The notes under the pieces: model-generated | What the model was told of the DNA's origin: nothing | Database searches by the model: none | Seen by the model: only the letters and a program-made list of their open reading frames with translations | From: Palaemon carinicauda | Taxonomy: Eukaryota > Arthropoda > Malacostraca > Decapoda > Palaemonidae | Length of the DNA: 64,000 nt | NCBI RefSeq assembly: GCF_036898095.1 | Contig: NC_090768.1 | Coordinates: 47,705,187-47,769,186 of the forward strand | Reading direction: 5' to 3' | Translations under genes and position numbers: made by a program | Shown: in pieces, positions 34,500 through 46,305 of the stretch | Layout of the letters: each line of letters begins with the position of its first letter | How positions within the stretch are numbered: position 1 is the stretch's first letter

Positions 34500-35380
34500 G
34501 ATACCATAGGACCCAAGGAGAATGTGTCCGAGGACTTGTGGGTATACTACTGCAAATAGTATACAGTACCAACTTGTGCCACAAGCAGATTTTCCCCGAA
34601 AGCACAAGTGGAGCCGTTACTTCTGATTTTGTGTACATGCACTCTTAATAGCGGTAGTCACACTTTAAGGAAGGAGATGAATAAGAATTCGAACCTTGGA
34701 TTGTGGATTACCGGATTTTGAGTCTTCACTACCAACTCAAGTACAAAAGACAACAAAACCTCCTTCTAACTAAGGGAATGACTTGAGGCATATGAGATGC
34801 CTATAAGTTCACCAACCCTTTTCGCCGTGGCGAGTGCCAGCAAAAACAGTCTTAAGAGTGAGACACTTGTCTGATGCCTTTCTTAAAGGTTTGTACAGCG
34901 AATGTTTAAGAGAGACGAGAACTCTGGTAATGTCCCAGGATGGGGGTTTGAGTTCTTATGGCAGACAGGACGGCTCGAAGTGCCTCATCAGCACGGACAG
35001 TTCCAAAGATGACGAAAGGTACTGGCCTTTCAGTTTAAAGACTGAGGAGAGAGAGAGGAGCATCTCTCGGTAAAGGTAAACGAGGAAAACAGCTATCAGT
35101 TGCACAGAAGCTCTGTCTGGAGAAGTACCTTGTTTACTACACCAATTGCAGATGTCCCCTTTTCCCTAGGAGACAGCTGCAGAGGATTTTTTAAGGTATC
35201 CAGACATCTGCGTAATACCTTGCGAAAAGTCTTTCGCTTGGAGAAGATGCTATATAATCTCCACCAATGAAGAGACAGGGAGGTTAGCAAACTGTGAAAC
35301 TTCTGCATGTGGGGCTGACAGAGGAGATTTGGCCATTGGGGTAGTTGCACCAGTATCCTGACTAGGAACATCTGCAAGTC
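34500..35380 (-). pseudogene. DIRS-2 tyrosine recombinase, heavily decayed
   Basis: Minus-strand reading shows SLSLHWWRLYSIFSKRKTFR and NPLQLSPREKGTSAI (N-terminal SAM-like domain, 35377-35096), PPSWDITRVLVSLKHSLYKP (about 34950-34890), then, after a shift, LATAKRVGELIGISYA (about 34835-34790) containing the first catalytic Arg region, and a remnant of the C-terminal end near 34500-34560. The HxxR and Tyr segment is not recognisable. Confidence 0.6.
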
Positions 35381-35399
35381 TGGAAACCCATTCGGCTTG

Positions 35400-36700
35400 T
35401 GGCCACTTAGGAGCCAATCGGGTAAGGGTGACGTTTGAAGTCGTCAACATCTTGACTATTCAGTATACCAGGCAGAAAGGGGGACAGTAGTAAGCGCACA
35501 GGTTGCCCCATGGATGTTGGAATGCATCTTCCATGGCAGCAGATGGATCTGAGACTGGACATCAAAACACAGAAAGCTTCTTGTTCAGTTAGGTTGCAAA
35601 CAAGTTTATCATTGGGGAACCCCAATGGGCAAGAAGCCTTTCCAACATGCAGGGAAGTAGGGCTCACTCTGTTCCTATGACCTGCCCTTAGTGACTGAGT
35701 GTGTCTGCCTATACTGTACATTTCTCTTGCCTGGAATGTTCCTCAAAGGTAACTGTACTGCATTGTCTAAACCAAGTGTGTACCTGTTTTGCCAAGTTGC
35801 AGAGAGGTTGGGACACCATTCCTCCTTGCTGGTTGACGTAAATAAGACACGATTAGTAGTGTTGTTACTCATCAATACTACCAAGTGCCCTATTAGACTC
35901 TGTTGGAGGACTACAGAGCTTGAAATACAACTCACATCTCCAACAGGTTGATATGCAGGGCCTTCTCGTCCTTGGACCACAAACCTGAGGCGGTCTCGTT
36001 TGATGCATCTGTGAACAGCAGCATCTCTAGAAGTGGGGAATCTAGTGGAACTACCATTGTGAATTTTTTGTCATTGAGCCACCACTCGAGATAATGCACC
36101 ACCTCCTGTTCCACTGGAACCTGAAGAAGGGGAGGATTAGTGGCTGCTGACCAGTGTCACTTCGGGCACCACTGAAGTGATGTTTGGTGGAGGGCGCCTG
36201 TGAGGCATGAGCTTCTCCAACGATGAAAGGTGTCCTAGGAGATGTGGCCACTTTTTTACTGGTTGTTCTCGAGTATCTACCAATATCCCCAGATACTAAA
36301 TCCACCTCTTGGGAGTAAAACTTGACTTCTACAGATTGATCAAGATCCCCAGATCATGACAAAAGGCAAGAATGTTGTCTAGATTCTGCAGCAAGTGTCT
36401 TCTCGAGGATGACAAAATCAACAAGTCGTCGAGATATTGCAGGGATCGGATCCCGTTTGAATGGGCGAATGCTGAGACTAGTGTGAACACCCGAGTGAAT
36501 GCAAGGAGAGTGGTCAATAATCCAAAGCACAGGACTTTTGAACCAGTACCTGATTTCCTTGGGGACAAAGTAGAGGTACTTTCTGCCAGAAAGATACATC
36601 GGTATTTGAAAATAGGCATCCTTCAGATCAACAGAGCATGAAGTCATCCATCTTTATGTCAGCAAGGACCGTGTTTGCCATCTCCATCCTGAATAGAGTT
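35400..36700 (-). pseudogene. DIRS-2 RT-RNase H, decayed
   Basis: RT: SVDLKDAYFQIPMYLSGRKY (36647 on), and QYLDDLLILSSS with an intact YLDD motif (36619-36329, about 36435-36420). RNase H: LLFTDASNETASGLWSKDEK and ALHINLLEM (36020-35932), later VVLMSNNTTN. Frames shift several times between these parts. The N-terminal RT segment upstream of 36650 is shifted and poorly kept. Confidence 0.75.
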
Positions 36701-36975
36701 TACTGAACAAACTTGTTCATGGGAGAGATATGGACTTCGCGTGAGTTTTTCTCCATCATCGCCTTCACTTTGTTCTTGAGGCTAAGGGCTTTCAGCGAAT
36801 CCCGAGGCTATGATTGGAACGTCATCGGCAAGCAAGTGAGGAGGAGAAAGTTGATGAACAGGAGGTGGTATCCATCCCTTAAAACTTTTACCACCCAATT
36901 CTCTGTGTTGTGTCGCTGCCACTTTGCCCAATGGCTTGACAGGCATCCTTCCCCTCACAGCAGCTGGAAAATGTG

Positions 36976-38964
36976 ACTGCCAGTCTCGACAACCCCTACC
37001 TCCTTCCCTATCTCTTCCTCCCTTCCTGCCTCACTCTGATTCTCAGTCCTTAAATGTCACTGCCCTATGGATGAGGGTGTCGTAACTCTCATTCCTCTAC
37101 TTCTCTACGTCTTCTCCATTTCTTCCGCCGGGAAGTCAAGGTGTCCAGGATCGGTGCGTTCCTGAAAGAAAGAGAGCCGCTTCCTCTGCCAACTGGCTAG
37201 AGAAATGCAAAGCCACTGCATCTTTCCTCTTCAACACCCAGTTTGCCCACTGGATAGCCAACTGACAAGCAGAGAAAATCACTCTCTCAGCTCCCAATAG
37301 CATGAGGTCAGAAAATATCTTCTTCACATTGGGAATCGACAAATCCGTAGACGAAGCAAAGAACGATAAGACTCCCGACCATTGATCAATCCAGCTGGTG
37401 CCTGCAGGCTCGCCATCACTGCCCTTGTACTTCAATCTGTCCGCCATCATGCTGACGTCGCTAGATCTATAGGAAAACGTGATGGGGTAGCCTCCGCTGT
37501 CAAGAGAAGGCTGAAGGCATGATCTTGGTGGATCCATGTGAACGAAATTAATTCTTAGGTCTAGTGACCTGTGAATGCATTAAAAAAAGTGCATCCTACA
37601 CAAGGATCAACCACAGAAGCACAAAGGCATGTGTGAAGTCTTGAGGAGCGCCAAAGTGCTGATCCATCTGTCAACCATGCCTTGATCGGTTCTGTGGCTG
37701 CCTCCCCAAATCCATTCATCTCCCTGATGAGTGCAGAGTGAGACAACTCCATGGAAGGTTGACTACTATTCCAGGTTCTCCATTTCTGCTGAGAGGGGAC
37801 TCACATTAGGAGATGGAGAACCTTCCCTTGCCCAAGATTCCACTTCTCTCCCCTAAGAAGTGGGATTAACAACAGAAGTAAATCCCTCTTTCCCACTAGA
37901 GTAAGACCTTTCTGCATCAAGTACCAAACCTGGTCTATATTCTGAAAGAGAAGAAGGGATCATAGGCTTCTGAGAACTCTGCAGCCTCATTACTCTCCCC
38001 CCCACCAAAAGATCAAGGATATGCTAAGTGTCCTGATATCTATGGGGAGCGAGGAGGAATGCGACAATGAGTGATCAAATCTCTTGAGTGCTTCCTCTAA
38101 GAAGGGTTCATACAAGGACTTCCTCTCCTCAAGAAAGACTTCCTTTGCTTAGGAGAGAGTTGAGAGTTCCTCTTGGTTGTTGCCTGCCTTTTATCCTCCC
38201 TCTTACCTGAGGGCGATTCCTTTCTAGAAGCTCTATCCCAGTGCCTCAAGGTGTCTTCTGAGACTGATCGAGCTCATCCTTGAGAAAAATCTCTTGAACG
38301 AGAGAGATCTCGGGTCGAAGGGTGTCTTAGCTCTGGGCTTCGACTTAGGTTTTCGGAGCTCGGAGGAGACAGGTGACGTAGCTGCACTGGAACCACAGTC
38401 TTCAATAGGTGAAGGCTTTCGGTCAGGTTCGTTCTCTCTTTGGAGGGAAGAGTTCCTTAGGTTGTCACTCATGAGAGCGAGAAAAGCGAGAGGAGAAAGA
38501 AGTCCTGGCCTTTGGGGAGCAAGATTCCTTTGTTTTGTCCCCTAAGTTTGTCAGATGACAAGTACGAACACTTGTCTATTTTCACCTTTACAGGTGAATG
38601 TACACGAGCTGGAGCTTGTGTGCGAGTTGAGGAGTACTAACAAGAGTTGGGTTGTTTCCTCTACGTCTCAATGAGACATGTCTCCTATGATAAGCCTTCT
38701 TTATGCGTAAGCATAGGGAAGGGGCTTGAGGACTGACCAGAGCACGAGCAGGGTCAGGGGTCCTAGGGGCAGCATTCTTCTTTCATCTAGGAGTATCAGT
38801 GCATGGAGATCCGAAGCATCTGGAAACATCCCTGGCCAGGCAAAGGACTACAGCTTAGCACGTCATCCTGATCAGTACCACCCGTAGACACTCCCTTGTG
38901 GGAATGGCTACTTGAAGCAAAAATTTTAGTCCTTGAACCTAGCAACTCCCCGCTTCTCCTAGGG
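36976..38964 (-). pseudogene. DIRS-2 gag, main part
   Basis: 37537-37136 encodes a conserved-looking domain: MMADRLKYKGSDGEPAGTSW, IDQWSGVLSFFASSTDLSIP, SDLMLLGAERVIFSACQLAI, WANWVLKRKDAVALHFSSQL. It occupies the position between RT and the charged N-terminal gag, as in other DIRS elements. Upstream (38472-38233) is a Ser/Arg/Pro-rich segment (RKPKSKPRAKTPFDPRSLSF). Stops separate the pieces. The role would be RNA packaging. Confidence 0.6.
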
Positions 38965-39430
38965 GATTGATTGATTTTGGTTTTCTGGCATCATGACATC
39001 AGTCATTGACACCGATGTCATTTGTTACCAATAAATCATAAAAGGATATTCAATTTAAATCTATAAAAACAAACAGGTCAGAATAAAATTTAAATAGCTT
39101 TCAGAACACCTGCTTCTGAAATAAATCTAAAAATACTGCTAGTATTGTAGACACATTCTGCCCAAGAATCTTGGCAAGGCCAAACCTGCCATCCTTACCT
39201 CGAGCTTCCAACAGAAATATATTTCTTAAGTCTCCAAGAGTGAGACATCCGATCAACAAATGCCTCGCTGTAAGGCATACCAAAGTCATCGCATTATGGC
39301 TGATGTTGACCAGTCATCAAAAAGTTGTGTTAAACAAGTGTGACCAATGCTTAGCCAACGAAGTGTTATCTCCCAATTTCCAGGCATCATGTTATATCCG
39401 ATGGGAAATAACACTCATTATTGCCCTCAC
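38965..39430 (-). mobile_element. I-like non-LTR element, copy G (short 3' end)
   Basis: Starts with ggattgattgattttggttt and the family 3' block and covers only the last 130 or so codons of ORF2 (zinc motif remnant; 39289-39101 LEARGKDGRFGLAKILG). It ends at about 39430 in the RNase H C-terminal linker. It splits the DIRS-2 gag. Strongly 5'-truncated; no clear target duplication. Confidence 0.75.
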
Positions 39431-40399
39431 CATTTTTCCATCTGGATGAAGGTTTTGACGCAACGCTAAACCACCAACAAAGCTATGCTTGGGCGATCTC
39501 CTCTTCTCCCGGGTGGCAGGCAGTTCCTCGGCAGGGGAAGAAGAAGTAGCAGGAAGAGATGAAGCAGGTGACGGGGAGCGACGAAGCTTCTCCTTCACCA
39601 TGGTTGAGGATTTATATGGAGACAGGGCATTAGCAACAAGAGATGGTTCATCAACATCAGAAGACACATCCAGGAGTGCCACTCCACTACTCTCCTCCAC
39701 CGGCATGAATAAGAGCAGCAGTAAGGTAGGAATACTTATGTGATGTAGCCACAGCTAACACCTTCAACATTTCTAAGCTAAAGAGGAACCATCAATACCA
39801 TAGGTGGGCAATAGGACACCCAGGTCCAGGTCTTTGCGAGGTTGTCAACAAATATATCAGTGGGAGTGCTCAAGGTGAGGGGCACTGTCACACTTATAGA
39901 CTCCTAAAGGAAGGGTGGAGGACTCCTTCACCGGCTGAAGCCTTAGAAGGAAAAGTAGAAGAGCAGGCAGTGACCTTCTAACCAGAAGAAGAGAAAAGGA
40001 GCCTGTGATGTTCTTGGGTAGCAGCCTGGCCATATCTACAACTGATTCTGAAGAATACCTCTTCAACTTCCTCTCCTTTGCAAACTCAGTCTCCTGAAGC
40101 AGAGGTTACTCCCTACACTAAGGATATGGGGATTACTGCGAACAGGATTGTATCCTGCAGCAGATATATACTTTAGTAAATGTGGGTCAACTTTTAGCTT
40201 GCTCATAAACCGGCAACAGGCTTTTCCGGCTTTTCCGAGCTTACCAAGACAGCCACATGTCTGACCATGAAGCCAACATCACAGCAAACAGCAATATAAA
40301 AAGAAAAAAAAACCCGATTAACACTTCAGCTAAGCACTGGAAAGTACTTCTGTACTCTACGATGGCCAAAGTCAAAGTGAAGGTGAGTGATATCTGTTG
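39431..40399 (-). pseudogene. DIRS-2 gag, N-terminal part
   Basis: 39706-39431: SSGVALLDVSSDVDEPSLVA, LRRSPSPASSLPATSSSPAE. Further upstream, 40270-40080 reads CLGKLGKACCRFMSKLKVDP followed by H, similar in pattern to the cysteine-bearing gag start of DIRS-3 (NPHSLCPTYRGHLC). This supports the same frame order in both. Frame breaks are present at about 40075 and near 39850. Confidence 0.5.
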
Positions 40400-40919
40400 G
40401 GTGGGAGGGGCTTCCCCTGCCTCCTAGCAGCCTATTATATTCACCTTCTTAAAAGCTTAAAGGCCAGTTCTAGCTTTGCTGCTTTCATACTCCAATTAAA
40501 GGTCAAGGTTTAGTATTACATATGGGATCAAACCAATCTTCTCAGACAACCTCATTTGAGAGCAGTACATCTAATCTATTACATGCTACATCTAAACAAG
40601 GGGAGACTATCTACCGTATTCTCAGAGACAAAAGGTTTTCAAAGTCTAGCTAAAAAGTAACTTTTAGTACCCACTGAGAAGAACCTTATGACTTAAGTGG
40701 AAAAGGCATTGATGCAAAGACATCCAAAAAACTAAATTTATTTAGAGACAACACAGGTATTAATAGACCCCAAGGGTCATGTAAAGGTGACAATTGCATG
40801 TTTACATTCAACTGTTTTAGTCAATAAAGTTGACATTGCCATAAAAATATTCAACATAACAATAAAATGATAACATGGTTGAAATTAAATTGTTACATTC
40901 AACAACTGAAGGGAGCCAC

Positions 40920-42750
40920 ACTTCAGGTTTTATGGCTTGCCCTTGAGGTAGTAGTAGAAGGGGCTAAAAATGGCAACAATAGGTGGCAAGAACCAGTAAT
41001 ATTAATTCACCAGGCCTAAGATCTCCAGTAGCACCTTAACAGTTGATAGCGTGGGGAACTTCCGCACTGCTGATACCTTCTCAGGGAAGGAGTGAATGCC
41101 CTCAGGAGTGATAAAATATCCCAAGAATGCCACTTCCTTGGTACCAGAGGTAAACTTGTCATAGGCATTGATTACAAGGCTGTTCCACTGCCCAGCGGTC
41201 AAGGACGATGCTAGGTGACATAGGTCGTCCTCTTTGGAGGGGAAGCATATTACTACTGACCAGGTATTTAATCTACGCAACATATGCAGAAGGGGTGGTC
41301 CCCTAAGATGCTATCCATGAGTCTTTGAAATGTGACCCCTACATTACAAAGTCCAAAGCAGAAGTAATTGGAAGTATATGTGCGAAAGAGGGTTGATGAT
41401 GGCAGTCTTGGTGATATCTTCTCGGATTATGAGCACCTGATAATACCCCTTCAGGAGTCGAGGGTTAAAAATACTTTAGGGAGGGGGTAGTGGCCTGGTT
41501 CCATTTGCATGTTAAGATGCCTTTAATCCCCACAGGGGTGTAGGGATCTATCTTTCTTCAGGACAATGTGCAGGAGCAACAACCATGTGCTTGAGACCTC
41601 TTGACAAAGCCAATTTCTTCCATTTTGGCAAATGTGATATTAGTAGTTGCCAAACATTCTAGTGCCATACGCCTTAATCTTGCAAACTCTATGGAGATCA
41701 GTTTGTCTTGATATGGTGATGGATACCGTGCTTGTTGGGAATCGTGGGTATCTGGTGTAGTTCTGGGTGGAAGACTTCAGGACATAATGCGAGGAAGTGG
41801 GCGTAGGCATCCATGGGCACACTGGTGCAGAGAGCGAAGTTGGAGGGAGCAGGTGATACAGGTGTGGACAAGTAAAAGATGGGTTAACTAGGGGTCGATG
41901 TGTGATGTAAACCAGGAGATGGAAAAGGGTGAGGAAATCTGTACCAATGAGAAGCAGTGTAACATTAGAAATGATGAAATTTCACCAGTATTGGGCACCC
42001 CCAAATGAAATGAGTGATTGATTGATTTGGAGTTTTCTGGAGGCAGGCACCAGTAGTCTTAAGAGGGAACATGGCAGAAGGGAACGCAGACACCAGTGTC
42101 TTCTAGAAGGTGCACATTAGATCCTGAATCATTCAAAAAGAAGAGGTTAGTTGATGGGGGAAGCAACTAACACAGGTAATGGCCTATTAACATGTTTTTT
42201 TTACAATTGACATTGGTTAGCAAATTTCTTAGCAGCAGTAGTAGTACAAATGAGGGCAAGGAGCATTATTCAGCAGCTGTTGAGGGCATTGGTTGGGGTG
42301 TGGGTGTGGGATGGCATAGGTGGGTAGTGGGTGGCTTCATTGTTGCCCAGGCATGTCAGGAGTTTGGCGTAGATTTCCTACACCATTCACGTTCTCTTCA
42401 GTCAGCATTGTATGGTTGTCTCTTTCGTCAGGAGTAGGGTTCTTGTTGGACTTCTTAATGGTGGGGAAGTGGCTGTCCATAAGGGCAACAAGTCTGGTCA
42501 CCAGGTCCTCTATGAGCAAGGCATCAACATCAGGACGGGCAGCTTGCACTGGTTCCTGCAGGCACTGTAAGAAGTAGGTTCACTTTACGAGGAGTACTGT
42601 CTGCAGAAGGCTGAAGGGAAGCCCTTTGATCCGCTAACGGTTGCCGAGATAGCTGTAAAATCTTGGCTACATAGGCGGCTGACAATGGTGAGTAGTGCCT
42701 CAAAGAGAAATGATATGAAGGCATCATACTGTATGAGGATGTCCCTACGT
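40920..42750 (-). pseudogene. gypsy gag-pol: gag C-terminus, aspartic protease, RT
   Basis: Gag end: AAYVAKILQLSRQPLADQRA (about 42680-42620) and PDVDALLIEDLVTRLVALMD (42549-42337). Protease: DSGSNVHLLEDTG at about 42140-42100 and, after the stub insertion, IISNVTLLLIGTDFLTLFHL (about 41970-41910). RT: LCPEVFHPELHQIPTIPNKH (about 41800-41740), FAKMEEIGF, CGD-RHLNMQMEPGHYPLPK (about 41545-41490), and VAFLGYFITPEGIHSFPEKV (41145-41085) with EILGLVN. Numerous stops; a dead copy. Confidence 0.75.
42013..42039 (-). mobile_element. 27-bp stub of the I-like family (copy H)
   Basis: tgattgattgatttggagtt followed by ttctgg equals only the tail and last bases of the I-like 3' end (compare 38966-38992). 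Removing it restores the protease alignment TGAC-L...HLGVPNTG. The smallest insertion of this family that I can see. Confidence 0.65.
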
Positions 42751-42779
42751 TCGTAAACCAAGTCGGAGATTTCTGGGAA

Positions 42780-44420
42780 GGTTCGGATATCATTGGAGCT
42801 ATGAGGGTCATCGACAGATCTTGTGATGCATTATTAGGCAGATGGGGGGGAGGGAGGGGAAGTATTGACATCCAGATTGTCCCACTGATGTCGGAAGGTA
42901 TATTGCCAAAAGGCCTGGGATTTGGTACTGGTAAGCAGTACACCGGACGCTTCCAGTTGAGGGCCGTCGCTAACATGTCTAGTGTCGGCAAAACCCACAC
43001 AGTAGAAACTTTGTTGGCCATCTGATGATTAAAAGACCACTCGGAGCCTACTATCCAAGTCTGCCCCAGGATGAAACAAGCTGACAGAGCTACCGAGTTG
43101 TCTTCTGTCCATCTTAGGATTTCTACACTTAGCTGGCATGGTTGCTGTAGTTGTTTACGTACGCCAATACCTTGGTGTTTTCGCTACTGAGCACAGCAAG
43201 GTTCCTGAAAGCTGTTGAATTGCTTGAGAGTGCGAAAGACTGCCCTCATTTCCAAGAGGTTTATGTGGCACTGCTCCTCACATTTGGACCACAGATGAGC
43301 CCACCATCCTTCTTTTGATGTATCTGTGAAGAGCATCAAATCTGAGGGAGGAAAAAGTCTACTGGCCTGAGGAGGTTGGTAATTAGCACCCACCAATCCC
43401 GGTCTCTCTTCTGTTCTGGCCCCAAAAGAATCTGAAGGTTTAGAGGGTTGTTGTGCTGAGACCAAAAAGTCTTCAGCTGCCACTGGACAGAACAAATGCA
43501 AAGACAGGCATTGGAAACCAGATGGTCCAAGAAGGTTAAGTTCCCCACTAGGCAAAGCCACTTTAGGTAGTGAGTCTTGCGTCAGAAAGGGGTGAGTTAC
43601 CCGCTTTAGTCTCTCTATTTTGCTTTCAAATAGGGAGACTTTGCCTAGATGGGTGTCTACTTGCATCCCAAAATATACCAGTTTCAGAGAAGGTTGCAGA
43701 GAGGATTTCTTGTGAATTACAACGATCCCCATATCAAAGCAAAAATCGAGAACCCTGTCTCAGTGTAGAAGAGTCTCTACCAAGTCTACTACAATCAGCC
43801 AATCTTTTAGGTATCGCGATAGACGAATGCCATTCTTGTGAGCCCATGTTGATGCTCGGGAGAAGATCCATGTGAATACCTCAGGGGGGTGTGAACAGGC
43901 CGAAGCACACCACCTTGAACTGGTACTTTCTTTCATTCAGGAGGAATCTTAGGTACTTCCTTGACGATGGATGGATTGGGACCTGGAAGTATGCATCTTT
44001 TAAGTCCAGTGTTACCATTATATCTCTATCTTGAACAGATCTGTTGAGCAAACTCGTTCAGAGCAGAGATATCAATAACTGGTCTCCAGCCTCCAGATGA
44101 ATTTTCTGAAAGACAGAGTGGACTATGAAAGCCTGGGGACCCATCTAACACCTCCAGGAGAGTATCCTTCTCTAGCATAGTCTGGACTTTGGCCTGAAGT
44201 GCCTGTTCCTTCGCCTACGAACACAACATTCCTGGATGCAGAGTCAAAGGAGAGAGAGAGTGAAAAGGATATGGCAACTTGCACAAAGGATGGATACTGA
44301 CCAAGGTTGGACTCCATCCAAATCTACCACTAGCTCTGTAGGCATTCCCCCGGATGGATGGGTAGGAGAAATATCAACCCTAGCGGGCATGCCCACAAAT
44401 ACCTCCTCTGCCTAGTGACC
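42780..44420 (-). pseudogene. DIRS-4 fragment: RT C-terminus and RNase H
   Basis: SGGWRPVIDISALNEFAQQ near 44110-44050; motif C reads SRYLKDWLIV (about 43825), so the first catalytic Asp of YLDD is Lys. HKKSSLQPSLKLVYFGMQVD (43732 on), then RNase H: DLMLFTDTSKEGWWAHLWSK and CHINLLEMRAVFRTLKQF (43345-43220), and TLDMLATALNWKRPVYCLPV (43000-42930). It then merges into the gypsy gag at about 42780. No gag or YR accompanies it. Confidence 0.7.
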
Positions 44421-44424
44421 CTCT

Positions 44425-44613
44425 AGCACAGACATGGGCAGCTATTCATCACCTGCGGGCCGGACATCACTATTTTTAAGTGAGCGAGGGCCACATGATA
44501 GAACACATACAAAAAATATTACTTTTCTATATATACTCTTTATTTTGCACTTCCTTGTTTTTATTCGCTTAACTGTCACAGGCCGGATTTTCTTATTTCA
44601 TTATTTTACTTTC
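44425..44613. mobile_element. possible hAT-like end fragment
   Basis: 'cagacatgggcagctatt' and 'gcgggccggacatc' resemble the CAGxGxTGGGCAA...GGGCC start common to hAT transposons and their MITEs. The second end is not clear, although 'cacaggccggatttt' occurs at 44578. No transposase is present. Confidence 0.35.
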
Positions 44614-45018
44614 ATCATCATCATCATCATCTCCTACACCTATTGATGCAAAAGGGCCTCAGTTAGATTCCGCCAGTGTTCTCTATCTTGAGCTTTTAAT
44701 TCAATACTTCTCCATTCATCATATCATACTTCGCGTTTCACAGTCTTCAGCCATGTAGGTCTTGGTCTTCCAACTCTTCTAGTGCCTTGTGGAGCCCAGC
44801 TGAACGTTTGGTGAAATAATCTCTGGGGAGTGTGAAGAGCATGCCCAAACCATCTCCATCTACCCCTCATCATGATATCCTCCACATAGGGCATTTGAGG
44901 AATCTCTCATAGTTTCCTTTCTAATCATGTCCTACCATTTAACTCTCAATATCCTTCTGAGGGCTTTGTTCTCAAACCTACTGAATCTATTGGAGATTGT
45001 TTCATTGTCATACCATGT
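44614..45018 (-). mobile_element. RTE-like LINE 3' fragment with (GAT)n tail
   Basis: Minus-strand reading: PYVEDIMMRGRWRWFGHALH, then WAPQGTRRVGRPRPTWLKTV, DEWRSIELKAQDREHWRNLT, ending EALLHQ and a GAT repeat tail (plus strand catcatcatcatcatc at 44615-44631). This RWRWFGHVLR...GRPRPTWLKT block is the typical C-terminus of an RTE-like LINE. 5'-truncated, some stops. Confidence 0.75.
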
Positions 45019-46305
45019 CCTATAAGAGCTTATAATTAGATTATTTGTTTTGCTGCAACAATAGGGCTTAAAAGAGAAGGTTTATATAGGCCTGTGTGTG
45101 CAATCTTAAGATAATGGTCTATAAAAGTGTTTTGTCTCTTCCATACATCAGCTTTGAGAACTTGTGTTACAAAGTGTTTTTTGTGGACGCTAAGGTTGTG
45201 GCAAGCCACGTATATCACGAGCTCAAGGAGGGACCCTGGTGACACATCCTTTGAGGATTTATAAGCTCTTGTGATTGTTTCTCTCAACCAGGAAGAGATT
45301 GTGTTTCTGGATACTTTCTTTTTGGAGCGGCCAGTGCTCACGAACAAATTGGAGATTTTAGGCCTAAGATACTGTATACTTTTTTTATATTTATGCATCT
45401 AGGTCATCAGTTATCTCTTTGAGAGACAAGATTGTGAAAGCATCAAATCTAGTATCATTTTCCACAGGATTCTGGATTTGGTGACAAACTCAGGAATAAA
45501 AGGCAAAGATATTTCTTTCCACCCTCTGAAATGTGACGTACGATAAGATAGACTTTCGTCACATCCGATGTTGGGGGTTTACGTTTTTGAGGAGGACAAG
45601 ATTGCTCGAAACTCCTACTGAGAGCTGGAGTTCCCATGATGAGAAGTCAAACCCTTTCAGTTTGAATACCTGGTTCAAGAGCGAGCAGTAGAGTTTCACT
45701 GCAGTGACTGAAAGGGATTTCTTGTTCCTTAGCAACATTAAAAAGTCTGCAATCAGGGGAATAGTGGCGTGAGTGGAGCAATATTCCCCTACAACACTAA
45801 TCACTGAAGATTTCCCACTTAGCCTGGTATACTGCTGTGGAAGACTTTCAGAGATGGCCAAAGAGCTGTTTCGCACTTGGTCTCGAAAAGCATTTCTTTC
45901 AGAGAAGCTGCTGGATAGTCTCATACTGTGGAGATACAGGCAATGCACTGCGTCCTGGAACTTTCTTATGTAAGGTTGTTGTAACAGGTTTGGCTATTCT
46001 GGAAGTTCTCTTTGAACTTCCGGGTTCCATGAGAAGTCCCAGCAGGTCTGAATACCACATCCACAGCTGGCCATTTTGGAGCTACTAATGTTACTCTGAC
46101 TCCCTAGGAAATTCAGACTCTGTTGGATGTCTAACGTATCAGACAGAACGGTGGAAAGGCGTAAAGGTCAAGTCAATATCATGGGTGTTGAAAGGCAACT
46201 CCCATCACTGCAACTTGCTCTGCGACTAGAGAGCAATACACTGGGAGTTTGTAATTCAGGTGAGTGGCGAACATGTCCAGAGACAGGGAACCCCAAAAAG
46301 TCAAA
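45019..46305 (-). pseudogene. DIRS-5 fragment: RNase H tail and tyrosine recombinase
   Basis: LSLDMFATHLNYKLPVYCSL (46290-46230) is the end of RNase H. 45948-45559 encodes the YR N-terminal domain (YTRLSGKSSVISVVGEYCST, DFLMLLRNKKSLSVTAVKLY, LNQVFKLKGFDFSS). 45398-45036 holds the C-terminal core: STGRSKKKVSRNTISSWLRE, LKADVWKRQNTFIDHYLKIA with the candidate Tyr. The HxxR motif is lost in this frame; A-R-D-I-R-G is seen in another frame at about 45215, showing a local shift. Not functional. Confidence 0.7.

Larger units (their letters stand above)
34391..40510 (-). mobile_element. DIRS-2 element, interrupted by non-LTR copy G
   Basis: Order on the minus strand: remnant ITR (40400-40510), gag (40290-39431 and 38960-36976), RT (36700-36329), RNase H (36300-35400), YR (35380-34400). 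The right end resembles the ITR of DIRS-3 (shared 'aattaaag' context and Pro-rich leader) but is cut at about 40510. The left end is lost at the junction with the tandem array. Copy G is inserted in gag. Confidence 0.7.
40740..42780 (-). mobile_element. Ty3/gypsy retrotransposon fragment
   Basis: Gag end, protease and RT regions are recognisable on the minus strand; no LTR, integrase or RNase H segment is clear. Both ends are lost: the gag side abuts a DIRS fragment at about 42780, the RT side fades into unassigned DNA at about 40740. A 27-bp stub of the I-like family (42013-42039) interrupts the protease. Confidence 0.75.

Noticed and set aside
40511..40740. Gypsy RNase H or LTR
   Set aside because: Sequence between the DIRS-2 ITR and the gypsy RT shows no reliable motif or repeat pair.
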